A stretch of DNA of 64,000 nt from Croceitalea dokdonensis DOKDO 023 (GTDB taxonomy: Bacteria > Bacteroidota > Bacteroidia > Flavobacteriales > Flavobacteriaceae), in NCBI RefSeq assembly GCF_001306415.1, contig NZ_LDJX01000001.1, forward strand, positions 620,001 to 684,000, in the 5' to 3' direction. The stretch's first letter is position 1. Every line of letters starts with the position of its first letter. The translations under genes were made by a program, and so were the position numbers. This document shows positions 11,564-20,266 of the stretch, one piece after another. The notes under the pieces are model-generated. The model was not told the origin of the DNA. It saw only the letters and a list, made by a program, of their open reading frames with translations, and searched no databases.

Positions 11564-12616
11564 GTGAATATAGACGAATTCTACCTTTTACGTTGCATTC
11601 AATTAGCTAAAAATGGACTTGGTACTACGGCACCAAATCCTATGGTAGGTGCCGTATTGGTCCAAAATGGCAAAATTATTGGAGAAGGCTACACCAGTGC
11701 CTACGGCGGCCCACATGCAGAGGTCAATGCCATTGAAAGTGTGTCCAAAACATCCTTGCTTCCATCGGCTACCCTTTACGTCACTTTGGAACCTTGTTCC
11801 CATTTTGGCAAGACTCCGCCTTGTGCGGATGTCATTATAAAACATAAGATTCCCAAGGTAGTTATTGGCATTCAAGACCCACATGATAAAGTTGCCGGAA
11901 AGGGTATTAAAAAGTTGACCGAGGCCGGAATTGAGGTTCATGTAGGAGTACTTAAAAAAAATTGCGAAGAGCACCATCAAAGGTTCTTAACGTACCAAAC
12001 CAAAAACCGTCCCTATATCATTTTAAAATGGGCAGAAAGTGCGGATGGTTATCTTGCACCCGATACTTCCAAACGTCATTTAAGACCAGAACCCTACTGG
12101 ATTACCAATGCCTACTCTAGACAACTGGTCCATCAATGGCGGAGCCAGGAACAGGCTATTCTGGTTGGCACCAACACAGTAATTAAGGACAATCCTTCAT
12201 TGACCGCCCGGGATTGGAAAGGAAAATCGCCCATCCGAATTATATTGGATAGGCAACTACGCCTTAAACCGCATCAACGTATTTTTAAACCTGATGCACC
12301 CACTATTGTTGTTCATGATATACAAAATACCCCTTTAGGTTTTAATGGTATTGACTATGAGGCTTTGGATTTTAACAACGATCCAATACCCCAACTTTGC
12401 ACGATGATGCACCGCCGCCAAATCACCAGCGTCATTGTAGAAGGGGGGGCAAAAACCTTACAAAGCTTTATAGATAACAACCTATGGGACGAAGCCCGAA
12501 TATTTAAAAATGATGTTGTCTTTAAAACAGGGTTAAAAGCTCCTGTAAGGCTAGGCAAAGTTATAAGCAAAGTACAAGTGTTGAACGACACCTTAACCAT
12601 CCTTAAAAATGATTAA
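11564..12616 (+). CDS. ribD: Bifunctional riboflavin biosynthesis protein RibD (deaminase/reductase)
   Basis: Carries out deamination and then side-chain reduction of the pyrimidine intermediate of riboflavin. The 350-aa protein has an N-terminal cytidine-deaminase-like zinc site, HAE (51-53) with PCSHFGKTPPC (Cys78, Cys87), and a C-terminal RibD reductase domain (VEGGAKTLQSFID). I chose GTG 11564 (MNIDEFYLLRCIQLA), because homologues begin a few residues before the LA.NGLG segment. The open frame extends upstream, but that part runs antisense to the GNAT gene. Other riboflavin genes are not in the window. Confidence 0.92.
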   Translation: MNIDEFYLLRCIQLAKNGLGTTAPNPMVGAVLVQNGKIIGEGYTSAYGGPHAEVNAIESVSKTSLLPSATLYVTLEPCSHFGKTPPCADVIIKHKIPKVVIGIQDPHDKVAGKGIKKLTEAGIEVHVGVLKKNCEEHHQRFLTYQTKNRPYIILKWAESADGYLAPDTSKRHLRPEPYWITNAYSRQLVHQWRSQEQAILVGTNTVIKDNPSLTARDWKGKSPIRIILDRQLRLKPHQRIFKPDAPTIVVHDIQNTPLGFNGIDYEALDFNNDPIPQLCTMMHRRQITSVIVEGGAKTLQSFIDNNLWDEARIFKNDVVFKTGLKAPVRLGKVISKVQVLNDTLTILKND

Positions 12617-13211
12617 AAACATAATTCTTGATTTTGGTGATATTTTTATCAATTTGGACAAAACAGCCACAGCAAGGGAGATGACAAAGTATGGGTTTAA
12701 GCAAACTACCCCAAAACTTGAAACACTCTTTAACACCTATGAAAAGGGAGGGATTTCCTCTGAGGAATTTCTTGAAACAACGGGAGCATTGTTTCCTAAG
12801 GCCACTAAACAAAACCTGACGGATTCTTGGAATGCCATTCTCTTGGATTTTCCGGACTATCGTTTGGAATTTTTGGAAAAACTGGCATTGGAAAATAAAT
12901 ACAGGCTGTTTTTGTTGAGCAATACCAATGACATCCATATTGAATATGTGAAAGCAACGATGGGAGAGGAAAAATTCAATCGTTTTAAAAACCCTTTTGA
13001 GGTGTTTTATCTTTCTTATGAAATGGGAATGCGCAAACCGGACACAGAGATATTCCAATTTGTTTTAAGGAAAAATAAACTAAAAGCTTCAGAAACGCTT
13101 TTTGTGGACGATACCAAAGAGAATACAGATTCAGCAGCGGCTTTAGGTATAAAAGTCTGGAACTTACAAGTAGGGAAAGAAGATATTACCGATTTAAAGG
13201 CGCACCTATAA
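12609..13211 (+). CDS. HAD-superfamily hydrolase (YihX-like)
   Basis: A 200-aa haloacid-dehalogenase-like phosphatase. Motif I is ILDFGDIF with nucleophile Asp8, motif II is FLLSNTND, the Lys motif is GMRKPDTEIF and motif IV is FVDDTKEN. The DFG form of motif I is typical of the YihX subgroup, whose members dephosphorylate sugar phosphates or nucleotides. It overlaps ribD by eight bases. Some HAD phosphatases act in riboflavin synthesis (removing phosphate from the pyrimidine intermediate), so the overlap with ribD makes that role possible but unproven. Confidence 0.85.
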   Translation: MIKNIILDFGDIFINLDKTATAREMTKYGFKQTTPKLETLFNTYEKGGISSEEFLETTGALFPKATKQNLTDSWNAILLDFPDYRLEFLEKLALENKYRLFLLSNTNDIHIEYVKATMGEEKFNRFKNPFEVFYLSYEMGMRKPDTEIFQFVLRKNKLKASETLFVDDTKENTDSAAALGIKVWNLQVGKEDITDLKAHL

Positions 13212-14074
13212 TGATAGATTTAGGTTTTAGTGTTCTTTGTTCCTCACTGATATTTGTGGTTTTTAAGCTATTTGACACCTACAAGGTACAGACACTTTTT
13301 GCCATAATCACCAATTATGTGGTTGCTTGCGCTACAGGTTTGTTTTTTTATGAAAGTGGGGTTAATTTGGCAACCATTCCTGCTAAACCTTGGTTTTTTG
13401 GAACCTTAGTGTTAGGGGTTTTATTTATTGTCATCTTCAATATAATGGCTAAAACGGCGCAGACAGTGGGTGTTTCCGTAGCTTCGGTGGCCACAAAAAT
13501 GTCATTGGTCATCCCTGTACTTGTTGGAGTGATTGCTTACGAAGAGCAATTATCTTTTTTAAAGGTCATTGGAATTTTATTGGCCATGGCCGCGGTGTAT
13601 TTTGCCTCCATGAAAGAAAGGGACTTCAAATTTTCAAAAAATACTTTGATTCTGCCTATTTTGGTTTTTTTGGGCTCTGGAATCATAGATGCCAGTATTA
13701 ACTATTTTAGGCAAACGGCATTAACGGAAGATGAGTTTCCTTTATTTTCTGCTACCGTTTTTGGGGCAGCAGCCATTAGCGGCTTTGTATTTATTGGTTT
13801 AAAAGCAATGAAACAGTCTTTAAAAATAAATGTAAAAAACATCTTAGGTGGTTTGGCACTGGGCATCCCTAATTATTTCTCTATTTTCTTTTTATTAAGA
13901 GCCTTACAAAATAATGTATTGAACAGTGCCTCTGTCTTTACCCTAAACAATGTGGCCATAGTCATGTTTTCTACCCTGCTTGGGATTCTCTTATTTAAGG
14001 AGAAATTGGGAACGAAGAACTGGCTTGGCATAGGGATGGCAATAGCCAGCATACTGCTGGTGGCATTATTCTAA
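13211..14074 (+). CDS. EamA/DMT-family transporter
   Basis: A 287-aa integral membrane protein with about ten hydrophobic segments in two five-helix halves, as in the drug/metabolite transporter superfamily. It begins with a signal-anchor-like helix (LGFSVLCSSLIFVVF) and ends with a hydrophobic helix (IGMAIASILLVALF). The start codon shares one base with the stop of the HAD gene. Substrate unknown. Its place in a run with ribD and a HAD phosphatase invites a link to a metabolite of that pathway, but sequence does not show this. Confidence 0.83.
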   Translation: MIDLGFSVLCSSLIFVVFKLFDTYKVQTLFAIITNYVVACATGLFFYESGVNLATIPAKPWFFGTLVLGVLFIVIFNIMAKTAQTVGVSVASVATKMSLVIPVLVGVIAYEEQLSFLKVIGILLAMAAVYFASMKERDFKFSKNTLILPILVFLGSGIIDASINYFRQTALTEDEFPLFSATVFGAAAISGFVFIGLKAMKQSLKINVKNILGGLALGIPNYFSIFFLLRALQNNVLNSASVFTLNNVAIVMFSTLLGILLFKEKLGTKNWLGIGMAIASILLVALF

Positions 14075-14082
14075 AATAAGCT

Positions 14083-14694
14083 ATGGAGAAGGATAGTTAC
14101 AGGACCATTGCGCAAGCTTCCCAAGAGATTTTATACAAAAATCGTAAAAGTAAATTCTATGGGTATGCCTATCCCATAACCAAAGAGCATCAAGTTAAAC
14201 CCATCATTGAGGATTTGCGTAAACGACATCCCACAGCCGGACATGTTTGTTTTGCCTGGCAATTAGGGGTGAATACGGTAACCTATCGTACCAATGATGA
14301 TGGCGAACCCAATAACTCCGCAGGGATGCCTATATACGGCCAAATAAAAGCTTTTGGGTACACCAATATTCTAGTTGCCGTACCCAGAATTTATGGTGGA
14401 ACAAAACTTGGGGTTGGCGGCCTTATCCAAGCGTACAAGACAGCCGCGCAACTTGCCCTGGACCAAGGGGTGCCAATTGAAAGGTACATCAAAGCACAAT
14501 TTAAACTTTCCTTTGATTATGCGCTAATGGATAAGGTAATGCGATTAATAAAACAATTGAATCTAACCATTGACCAGCAGAAGTTGGAACTTTCCTGCGA
14601 GTTATTGGTGGGAACCAGAAAGCGCAACGAGGAAAAAGTTATGGCCGCGTTTAGAGAACTTCATGGGGTAAATTGCAAAAAAGTCGCAGACTAA
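14083..14694 (+). CDS. IMPACT/YigZ family protein
   Basis: A 203-aa protein with the N-terminal UPF0029/IMPACT domain (residues 12-125), recognisable by HVCFAWQLG, DDGEPNNSAGMPIYGQI and VPRIYGGTKLGVGGL. A C-terminal DUF1949-type ferredoxin-like domain follows. In eukaryotes IMPACT modulates Gcn2, while the bacterial role is not established. It closes the ribD run, and its stop codon overlaps the stop of the convergent thioesterase gene. Confidence 0.88.
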   Translation: MEKDSYRTIAQASQEILYKNRKSKFYGYAYPITKEHQVKPIIEDLRKRHPTAGHVCFAWQLGVNTVTYRTNDDGEPNNSAGMPIYGQIKAFGYTNILVAVPRIYGGTKLGVGGLIQAYKTAAQLALDQGVPIERYIKAQFKLSFDYALMDKVMRLIKQLNLTIDQQKLELSCELLVGTRKRNEEKVMAAFRELHGVNCKKVAD

Positions 14695-15086
14695 GCCAAT
14701 TTTTTCAAGAGTTCGTCAGGGCATTTTAGCGGTTTATTTTTCTTTTTGTCCATGAAGGCCAAAACAGTATTTGCGGTAGCCAGCAATTCCTTTCCTTCAT
14801 TGTAGATTGCGTAATCAAATTCAATTTTCACCAAAGGCATTTTTGCCAATGTTGTTTCTACGGTAATGAGATCATCGTAAACCGCAGATTTTCTGTACGC
14901 TATCTGTAAGTTAATTACCGGTAAGATAATTCCTTCTTCTTCCATACTTTTATAGCTAACCCCCAGATTCCTAAGCCACTCTACCCTTCCCATCTCTAGA
15001 AATTGCGCATAGTTGCCGTGATAGACCACTCCCATCTGGTCCGTTTCCCCATATCTTACCCTAAAAGAAATTTGGTGTGAATTCAT
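14691..15086 (-). CDS. Acyl-CoA thioesterase (4HBT, YbgC-like)
   Basis: A 131-aa hot-dog-fold thioesterase. RYGETDQMGVVYHGNY (residues 10-25) holds the active-site Asp and Tyr pattern of the 4-hydroxybenzoyl-CoA thioesterase/YbgC family. EMGRVEWLRNLGVSY follows as the central helix. It probably hydrolyses an acyl-CoA in the cytoplasm; the chain is unknown. Convergent with the YigZ gene, with a stop-codon overlap of four bases. Confidence 0.88.
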   Translation of the reverse strand: MNSHQISFRVRYGETDQMGVVYHGNYAQFLEMGRVEWLRNLGVSYKSMEEEGIILPVINLQIAYRKSAVYDDLITVETTLAKMPLVKIEFDYAIYNEGKELLATANTVLAFMDKKKNKPLKCPDELLKKLA

Positions 15087-15214
15087 ATTTATTGGTGAAA
15101 AAGTATATATTTATAGGCTTGATTATTTCAAAGGGAACATGGGGAAAAAAAACTAATAATTCAATGGTACAATGATTTTTTTTTTACCTTTTTTGTTCAC
15201 ATATTTGTCGCCCG

Positions 15215-15249
15215 TTTGATGGTAAGCTTATCCCCTGTAAACCATCAAA
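15215..15249 (+). promoter_or_regulatory. Perfect inverted repeat in the dnaA leader
   Basis: Nine-base arms TTTGATGGT (15215-15223) and ACCATCAAA (15241-15249) flank a 17-base loop that contains TTATCCCCT (15228-15236), which matches seven of nine bases of the DnaA box TTATCCACA. The structure lies 43 bases before the dnaA start and just after a -7-like CATATTTG (15200-15207). It could be an mRNA hairpin, an autoregulatory DnaA site or part of an origin. Confidence 0.5.
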
Positions 15250-15291
15250 AAAAAATTAAAATACTAACCAAATAACAAAGGACTTTCTTTT

Positions 15292-16716
15292 ATGAGTGCT
15301 ACTGCCATTTCCGTTTGGAACAACTGTCTGACCTTTATTGAGGACAACATTCAACCGCAGGCATTCAAAACATGGTTTCTTCCCATTCAACCCGTTAGAT
15401 TACAAGATAATGCCCTGAGCATCCAAGTACCCAGTAAGTTTTTTTACGAATGGCTAGAAGAGCATTATGTAAAACTCCTAAAAGTAGCTTTACGGAGAGA
15501 ACTTGGATCCAATGCCAAACTGGTCTACATCATAAAGATGGAGAACAAATATGGTAACAATGAACCATTTACCGAGAAGATTCCAAGTAGCAATAGGGCC
15601 ACAATGGCCCCACAAGAATTAGATGTTCCCATTACCTCTAAGAACCCGGAACTTAAAAATCCCTTTGTCATTCCTGGGATTAGAAACATAAAGATTGAAT
15701 CCCAGCTCAATCCCAATTATAACTTTGAGAATTTCTTGGAAGGGGATTCCAACAGGTTGGCCCGTTCGGCAGGGATGGCCGTAGCAAACAAACCAGGAGG
15801 CACCTCCTTTAATCCATTATTGGTGTTTGGCGGGGTTGGATTGGGCAAAACGCACTTGGCACATGCCATTGGCGTTGAGATAAAAGATAAATACCCGGAA
15901 AGAACGGTGCTTTATATTTCCGCGGAAAAGTTCACGCAGCAGTATATAGAATCCGTAAAGAAAAATACCAGAAACGATTTTATACATTTCTACCAATTGA
16001 TAGATGTCCTCATTATTGATGACGTGCAATTTCTGTCCGGTAAATCTGGAACACAGGATGTCTTCTTTCATATCTTTAACCATTTACACCAAAATGGCAA
16101 ACAGGTCATCCTAACCTCAGACAAAGCACCTGTGGATATGCAGGACATTGAACAACGCTTACTTTCTAGATTTAAATGGGGATTGTCCGCAGAACTGCAC
16201 ACCCCGGATTTTGAAACACGGATTTCCATATTAAAGAACAAGCTCTATAGGGACGGGGTAGAAATGCCGGAAGAAATCATAGAACATGTAGCTAGGCACA
16301 TCAAAACAAACATCCGCGAGTTGGAAGGTGCAATAATCTCCCTCATTGCGCAGTCTTCTTTCAACAAAAAAGAGGTCACTTTGGAATTGGCACAGCAAGT
16401 GGTAGAAAAATTTGTTAAAAATACCAAGCGTGAAGTCTCTATAGATTACATCCAAAAAGTGGTTTCTGATTATTTTGAAATGGATGTGGCCACACTGCAA
16501 TCAAAAACCAGAAAACGACACATCGTACAAGCAAGGCAATTGGCAATGTTCTTTGCGAAAAAGTTTACCAAAGCCTCCTTGGCAAGTATTGGATCACAAA
16601 TTGGCAAAAGAGACCATGCCACTGTGCTCCACGCCTGCAAAACCGTTGACAATCTCGCAGAAACGGACAAGCAGTTTAGAAAGTATATAGAGGACCTTAC
16701 CAAAAAACTCACTTAA
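15292..16716 (+). CDS. dnaA: Chromosomal replication initiator DnaA
   Basis: Initiates replication by binding DnaA boxes and melting the origin. The 474-aa protein has domain I (1-80), a linker (about 85-140), the AAA+ domain with Walker A GGVGLGKTH (180-188) and Walker B IIDDVQFL (241-248), and the C-terminal helix-turn-helix with the DnaA signature (GKRDHATVLHACKTV). The 205-base upstream gap holds an inverted repeat around a near DnaA box. I do not see the cluster of boxes expected of a full oriC. A phosphatase gene follows after 14 bases. Confidence 0.97.
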   Translation: MSATAISVWNNCLTFIEDNIQPQAFKTWFLPIQPVRLQDNALSIQVPSKFFYEWLEEHYVKLLKVALRRELGSNAKLVYIIKMENKYGNNEPFTEKIPSSNRATMAPQELDVPITSKNPELKNPFVIPGIRNIKIESQLNPNYNFENFLEGDSNRLARSAGMAVANKPGGTSFNPLLVFGGVGLGKTHLAHAIGVEIKDKYPERTVLYISAEKFTQQYIESVKKNTRNDFIHFYQLIDVLIIDDVQFLSGKSGTQDVFFHIFNHLHQNGKQVILTSDKAPVDMQDIEQRLLSRFKWGLSAELHTPDFETRISILKNKLYRDGVEMPEEIIEHVARHIKTNIRELEGAIISLIAQSSFNKKEVTLELAQQVVEKFVKNTKREVSIDYIQKVVSDYFEMDVATLQSKTRKRHIVQARQLAMFFAKKFTKASLASIGSQIGKRDHATVLHACKTVDNLAETDKQFRKYIEDLTKKLT

Positions 16717-16730
16717 CCCCTTTTGCGGCC

Positions 16731-17192
16731 ATGACCAAAATCCTAATGGTTTGTCTTGGCAATATTTGCAGGTCCCCCCTAGCAGAAGGCATCCTTAAAT
16801 CTAAGATTGATGCAACCAAGGTATATGTGGACTCTGCAGGAACCGCTGGATACCATGTTGGGAACCCCCCAGACCCAAGATCTATAAATACCGCGATGAA
16901 CCATGGCATAAACATTGCAAACCAGCGGTGCCGACAATTTGCCCAGGAAGATTTTGAAAAGTTTGACGCTATATATGTTATGGATAATAACAACTTCATA
17001 GACCTAATGGCACAAGCTAATAGCCGTAAAGCAAAATCCAAAGTAAAACTTTTACTTGAGGAAACTACGCTAACTAACAAAGAGGTCCCCGATCCTTATT
17101 ATGGGGGTGAAGATGGCTTTGAGACCGTTTTTCAACTAATCTCCATCGCCTGCGAAAACATTGCAACCAAAACAAACGGGGATGGAACATAA
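16731..17192 (+). CDS. Low-molecular-weight protein-tyrosine-phosphatase
   Basis: A 153-aa LMW-PTP. The P-loop CLGNICRS (Cys8 to Ser15, C-x5-R-S) is at the N-terminus, and the general-acid Asp is in VPDPYYGG. In Bacteroidota such enzymes dephosphorylate tyrosine kinases of polysaccharide export or other proteins, but no kinase or capsule gene is near, so the partner is unknown. It lies between dnaA and an RsmI-like methyltransferase, which it overlaps by 11 bases. Confidence 0.92.
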   Translation: MTKILMVCLGNICRSPLAEGILKSKIDATKVYVDSAGTAGYHVGNPPDPRSINTAMNHGINIANQRCRQFAQEDFEKFDAIYVMDNNNFIDLMAQANSRKAKSKVKLLLEETTLTNKEVPDPYYGGEDGFETVFQLISIACENIATKTNGDGT

Positions 17193-17907
17193 GGGCATTA
17201 CAGATTTAGGAAAACTCTATATGATTCCTACCACCCTTGGGGATACTGCACCACTGGAAGTATTGCCAATTTCCATAAAACGAACCATTGAAGAGGTCAA
17301 TCACTATATCGTCGAAAATGAAAAAACCGCAAGAAGGTTCATTAAAAGTATAAAACCAAGCAAGTCACAACCAGACCTGCATATAGAACTCCTTAACAAG
17401 TTTACAGAACCATTAGCACTTTCCGAATATTTAAATCCGTGTTTGGAAGGTAAATCTGTTGGTTTGCTATCCGAGGCTGGATGTCCCGGTATTGCCGATC
17501 CAGGAGCGGATATCGTCAAAATAGCACATGAAAAAAGAATCCAAGTGGTTCCTTTGGTAGGTCCTTCCGCTATATTGATGGCGATGATGGCCAGTGGAAT
17601 GAACGGACAAAGTTTTGCTTTCAATGGCTATTTGCCCATTGATAAAACAGAACGTAGAAACACCATTAAGCGTTTGGAGAAATTATCCCAAAATTTAGGG
17701 CAATCACAAATTTTTATAGAAACGCCTTACAGGAACAACAAACTAAAAGAGGAACTAATCCAAACACTGCGCCCCAACACTCTTTTGTGCATTGCATCAG
17801 ATATTACATTGTCATCGGAATTCATAAAAACAATGAGTGCTGCACAATGGGTAAATAACAAGGAGGATTTTCATAAACGCCCTGCCATCTTCATCATTCA
17901 GGCTTAG
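17182..17907 (+). CDS. RsmI-like SAM-dependent methyltransferase (tetrapyrrole methylase fold)
   Basis: A 241-aa tetrapyrrole-methylase-fold protein with MIPTTLGD near the start, a GLLSEAGCPGIADPGADIV segment and VPLVGPSAILMAMMASG, all typical of the RsmI/YraL group that methylates 16S rRNA C1402. It is shorter than classical RsmI (about 285 aa) and lacks its C-terminal domain, as does the common Bacteroidota form. I use ATG 17182, inside the phosphatase gene; TTG 17161 and ATG 17221 are alternatives. Its stop overlaps the stop of the convergent gene. Target site is inferred. Confidence 0.8.
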   Translation: MEHKGITDLGKLYMIPTTLGDTAPLEVLPISIKRTIEEVNHYIVENEKTARRFIKSIKPSKSQPDLHIELLNKFTEPLALSEYLNPCLEGKSVGLLSEAGCPGIADPGADIVKIAHEKRIQVVPLVGPSAILMAMMASGMNGQSFAFNGYLPIDKTERRNTIKRLEKLSQNLGQSQIFIETPYRNNKLKEELIQTLRPNTLLCIASDITLSSEFIKTMSAAQWVNNKEDFHKRPAIFIIQA

Positions 17908-18548
17908 ATGCTCGGATTCTTAACGGCACTAACACAGCTGGTATCGTATCCTGAAAATGTTTGGATGTAATTTGCTATGGACGTTCCGTACGCATCGGAG
18001 AAATCTGAATGGCCATAAGACCTCAGGTACTTTTTTACATTGCCGGCACCAGCAAGATGGGCAGCCGCTAGTATACCGGATTCTGAAATTACCACATGGT
18101 TGATTCGTTTTCCAACAAATCTTTTGATATCCCTCCTTAAAATCCATTTATTCCTAGAAAGGTTCATTTCAAAAATACGTTCTTGCAATAGTGGTGACTG
18201 CAAAAATTCACTGGAACTGTAGACGCCCATTAAATTTAACGTATTGATGCCAAACTGGTATTTCCCCAAATAACCCAAGGTATTAACAGATGTATAATTT
18301 CCTTGGGATTCCTTAAAACCAATGGCTTCTTTGAATCCCACAAAGGTATCTCCCAAAAAGATGGTACGGGACAACGCTTTTTCTTTTGTAAGGTCTTCTT
18401 TAAGCGGAACCCTATGTTTTGAATTCGCTTCCGTTCTTAAAATTTCCGGTAGCCCGGATAATACCTTAGTGCTTATGGAGTAGGTCCCAAAACTAGCGAA
18501 AATGATAACTATGGCAAGATGTAGTAAAAAACCAATCCATCTTTTCAT
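17904..18548 (-). CDS. Membrane-anchored lytic-transglycosylase-like protein
   Basis: A 214-aa protein with one N-terminal membrane segment (residues 5-27) and an extracytoplasmic domain. AIGFKESQGNYTSVN (about 75-89) resembles the catalytic Glu-Ser motif of lysozyme-like transglycosylases. GYLGKYQFG and ILAAAHLAGAGNVKKYL resemble their later motifs. It may cut peptidoglycan. The fold call rests on these short motifs, so a non-catalytic relative is possible. It lies downstream of mltG in the same direction but has its own -7 element (18604-18597). Confidence 0.65.
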   Translation of the reverse strand: MKRWIGFLLHLAIVIIFASFGTYSISTKVLSGLPEILRTEANSKHRVPLKEDLTKEKALSRTIFLGDTFVGFKEAIGFKESQGNYTSVNTLGYLGKYQFGINTLNLMGVYSSSEFLQSPLLQERIFEMNLSRNKWILRRDIKRFVGKRINHVVISESGILAAAHLAGAGNVKKYLRSYGHSDFSDAYGTSIANYIQTFSGYDTSCVSAVKNPSI

Positions 18549-18596
18549 TGTGTTCTAATTTAAAGCTCCATCGTCTGGAACTATAATTATGATCGG

Positions 18597-18604
18597 CAAA
18601 TATA
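18597..18604 (-). promoter_or_regulatory. -7 element for the transglycosylase-like gene
   Basis: Read leftward TATATTTG, an exact TAnnTTTG match, 48 bases before the start at 18548. No TTG is seen at the right distance upstream. Confidence 0.45.
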
Positions 18605-18701
18605 AAGGGGGAATATGTGCTTTCGGTTAAGGAACTACTAAGAGTTTCACAAAACAGTACTAAATTACGTTAAACTGTCTTTTACCATCGGTGAATTAAC
18701 C

Positions 18702-19748
18702 TTATCTATTGATTTGCTGTTGGTTAAGCCATCGGACATACTGCACTTTATTCCGGTTGTGCTGTGCCAATGACTTTGCAAAGATATGGTAACCAAAGTT
18801 AGAAACGTCCGCTACGAAGTATAAATAATCATGCTTTTCCGCATTCAACACTGCTTTAATTGAAGAAATATCTGGCATCGTAATAGGTCCTGGGGGTATA
18901 CCCGCATATTTATAGGTATTGTATGGCGAATTAATTTCCAAATCGCGGTACAGCACCCGTTTAATAATAGTGTCAAAATTTCCGGTTTCCTTTTTTATGG
19001 CATAGATAACCGTTGGATCGGCCTGTAAAAGCATCCCTCTTTTTATCCGGTTAAGGTAAACTCCCGCCACCCGTGGCCGTTCATCTACTTTGACCGTTTC
19101 TTTCTGGACTATGGATGCAAGTGCAATTATTTCTGCAGGTTCCAACCCTAGCTGTTCTGCTTTATCACGTCTGTCATCGTTCCAAAACTTATGGTATTCC
19201 TTTAGCATTTTGTCCCTAAAACCCTCAGCGGTGGTGTTCCAAAAAAATTCATAGGTGTTGGGAAGGTACATTCCTAGCTTGTTGTCCGCATCAAAACCAT
19301 TTGAAGATAAAAAAGAGGCATCATTAAATGCTTTACATAGACTTAGGCTATCTGGCTCTATTTGTTCTGATATCCTTCCGGCCAGCGCATTCAACGTTTC
19401 TTGATTATTAAAGGAAACCCGTACCGGAATATTTTTACTCCTTAAGGTATTTACGATATCGTTATTGTTCATCCCTCTTTTAAGCACATATTTCCCTCCC
19501 TTTATATTACTGGCATATCCCTTGCGCATTGCCACGGCTTCAAATAAACCCATGTCCTTTAACAAAGGTTCCAATTGGGTCTTTACCTCTTCAAAAGAAC
19601 TGTCTGAGTTAATATACACGAAAGCTTCCTTATTCTGGAACGCAGTATTGGGCAAAAAAACCGCTTGGTAAATATTATAGGCGATAATTGCACATATTAC
19701 CAGTCCTAGCAAGGCAGTTGCCCAAAGTACTTTCTTTAGATTTTTCAA
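18702..19748 (-). CDS. mltG: Endolytic murein transglycosylase MltG
   Basis: Cleaves nascent glycan strands at the inner membrane and so sets peptidoglycan chain ends. The 348-aa product has one N-terminal transmembrane helix (residues 7-30), a LysM-like region and the YceG domain. The catalytic Glu lies in ALASIVQKETVKVDERPRVA, followed by YLNRIKRGMLLQADPTV. The only plausible start is TTG at 19748, which overlaps the stop of the upstream GNAT gene (TTGA), so expression may depend on coupling. Last gene of dapF-GNAT-mltG. Confidence 0.93.
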   Translation of the reverse strand: MKNLKKVLWATALLGLVICAIIAYNIYQAVFLPNTAFQNKEAFVYINSDSSFEEVKTQLEPLLKDMGLFEAVAMRKGYASNIKGGKYVLKRGMNNNDIVNTLRSKNIPVRVSFNNQETLNALAGRISEQIEPDSLSLCKAFNDASFLSSNGFDADNKLGMYLPNTYEFFWNTTAEGFRDKMLKEYHKFWNDDRRDKAEQLGLEPAEIIALASIVQKETVKVDERPRVAGVYLNRIKRGMLLQADPTVIYAIKKETGNFDTIIKRVLYRDLEINSPYNTYKYAGIPPGPITMPDISSIKAVLNAEKHDYLYFVADVSNFGYHIFAKSLAQHNRNKVQYVRWLNQQQINR

Positions 19749-20266
19749 GATTTTATTTTTTGATAAAGAATTTCATTTTTAAAGGTTCCGTTATAGCGTA
19801 CCCAGTCTTTTTTTATTCCAACACGCTCAAAACCCACCTTTTCAAATAAATGGATACTTGCTTGGTTCTCCTCCAAAATATTGGCATGGACTTGGTGTAC
19901 ATCCAACATATTAAAGACATAATTGCAGCATAAATTTACCACCTCCGTGCCCAATCCTTGGTTACGCTTATCTTGTGAAGCTATTATAAGCCCTAACCCT
20001 ACCCTTTTGTTCTTAGGGTCAAAATCAAACAAATCCACCAAACCCACCACTTCATCTTTTAAGGTACAAATGCATAAGCGTAATTGTTTTACATCATAAA
20101 TATCCCGGTAACTATTGTCTAGATACCTGCCTAGTACACTTTTGGAATATGGGGTTATGGTATTGCTGATTTCCCAAACGTTTGTATCGTTTTCCAATCG
20201 ATACAAAAAATCCAGATCGGAAGGTTCTATGGCCCGCAAATAAGATTGTGTTCCTTGTAAAATCAT
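19745..20266 (-). CDS. GNAT family N-acetyltransferase (RimJ/RimL-like)
   Basis: A 173-aa acetyltransferase of the RimJ/RimL type: an N-terminal LRAIEPSDLDFLYRLEND segment, motif A as IIASQDKRNQGLGTEVV (about 93-109), and the ENQASIHLFEKVGFERVG end motif. The acceptor is unknown; relatives acetylate protein N-termini, spermidine or antibiotics. It overlaps dapF and mltG by four bases each, so the three are one tightly coupled operon. Confidence 0.87.
   Translation of the reverse strand: MILQGTQSYLRAIEPSDLDFLYRLENDTNVWEISNTITPYSKSVLGRYLDNSYRDIYDVKQLRLCICTLKDEVVGLVDLFDFDPKNKRVGLGLIIASQDKRNQGLGTEVVNLCCNYVFNMLDVHQVHANILEENQASIHLFEKVGFERVGIKKDWVRYNGTFKNEILYQKIKS

Noticed and set aside
15087-15291. 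Complete replication origin before dnaA
   Set aside because: Only one weak DnaA box is seen, with no box cluster and no dnaN next door; I keep only the inverted repeat.
18640-18700. Possible terminator after mltG (ACAGT/ACTGT)
   Set aside because: The stem is only five to six bases with a long loop and no good T-run.
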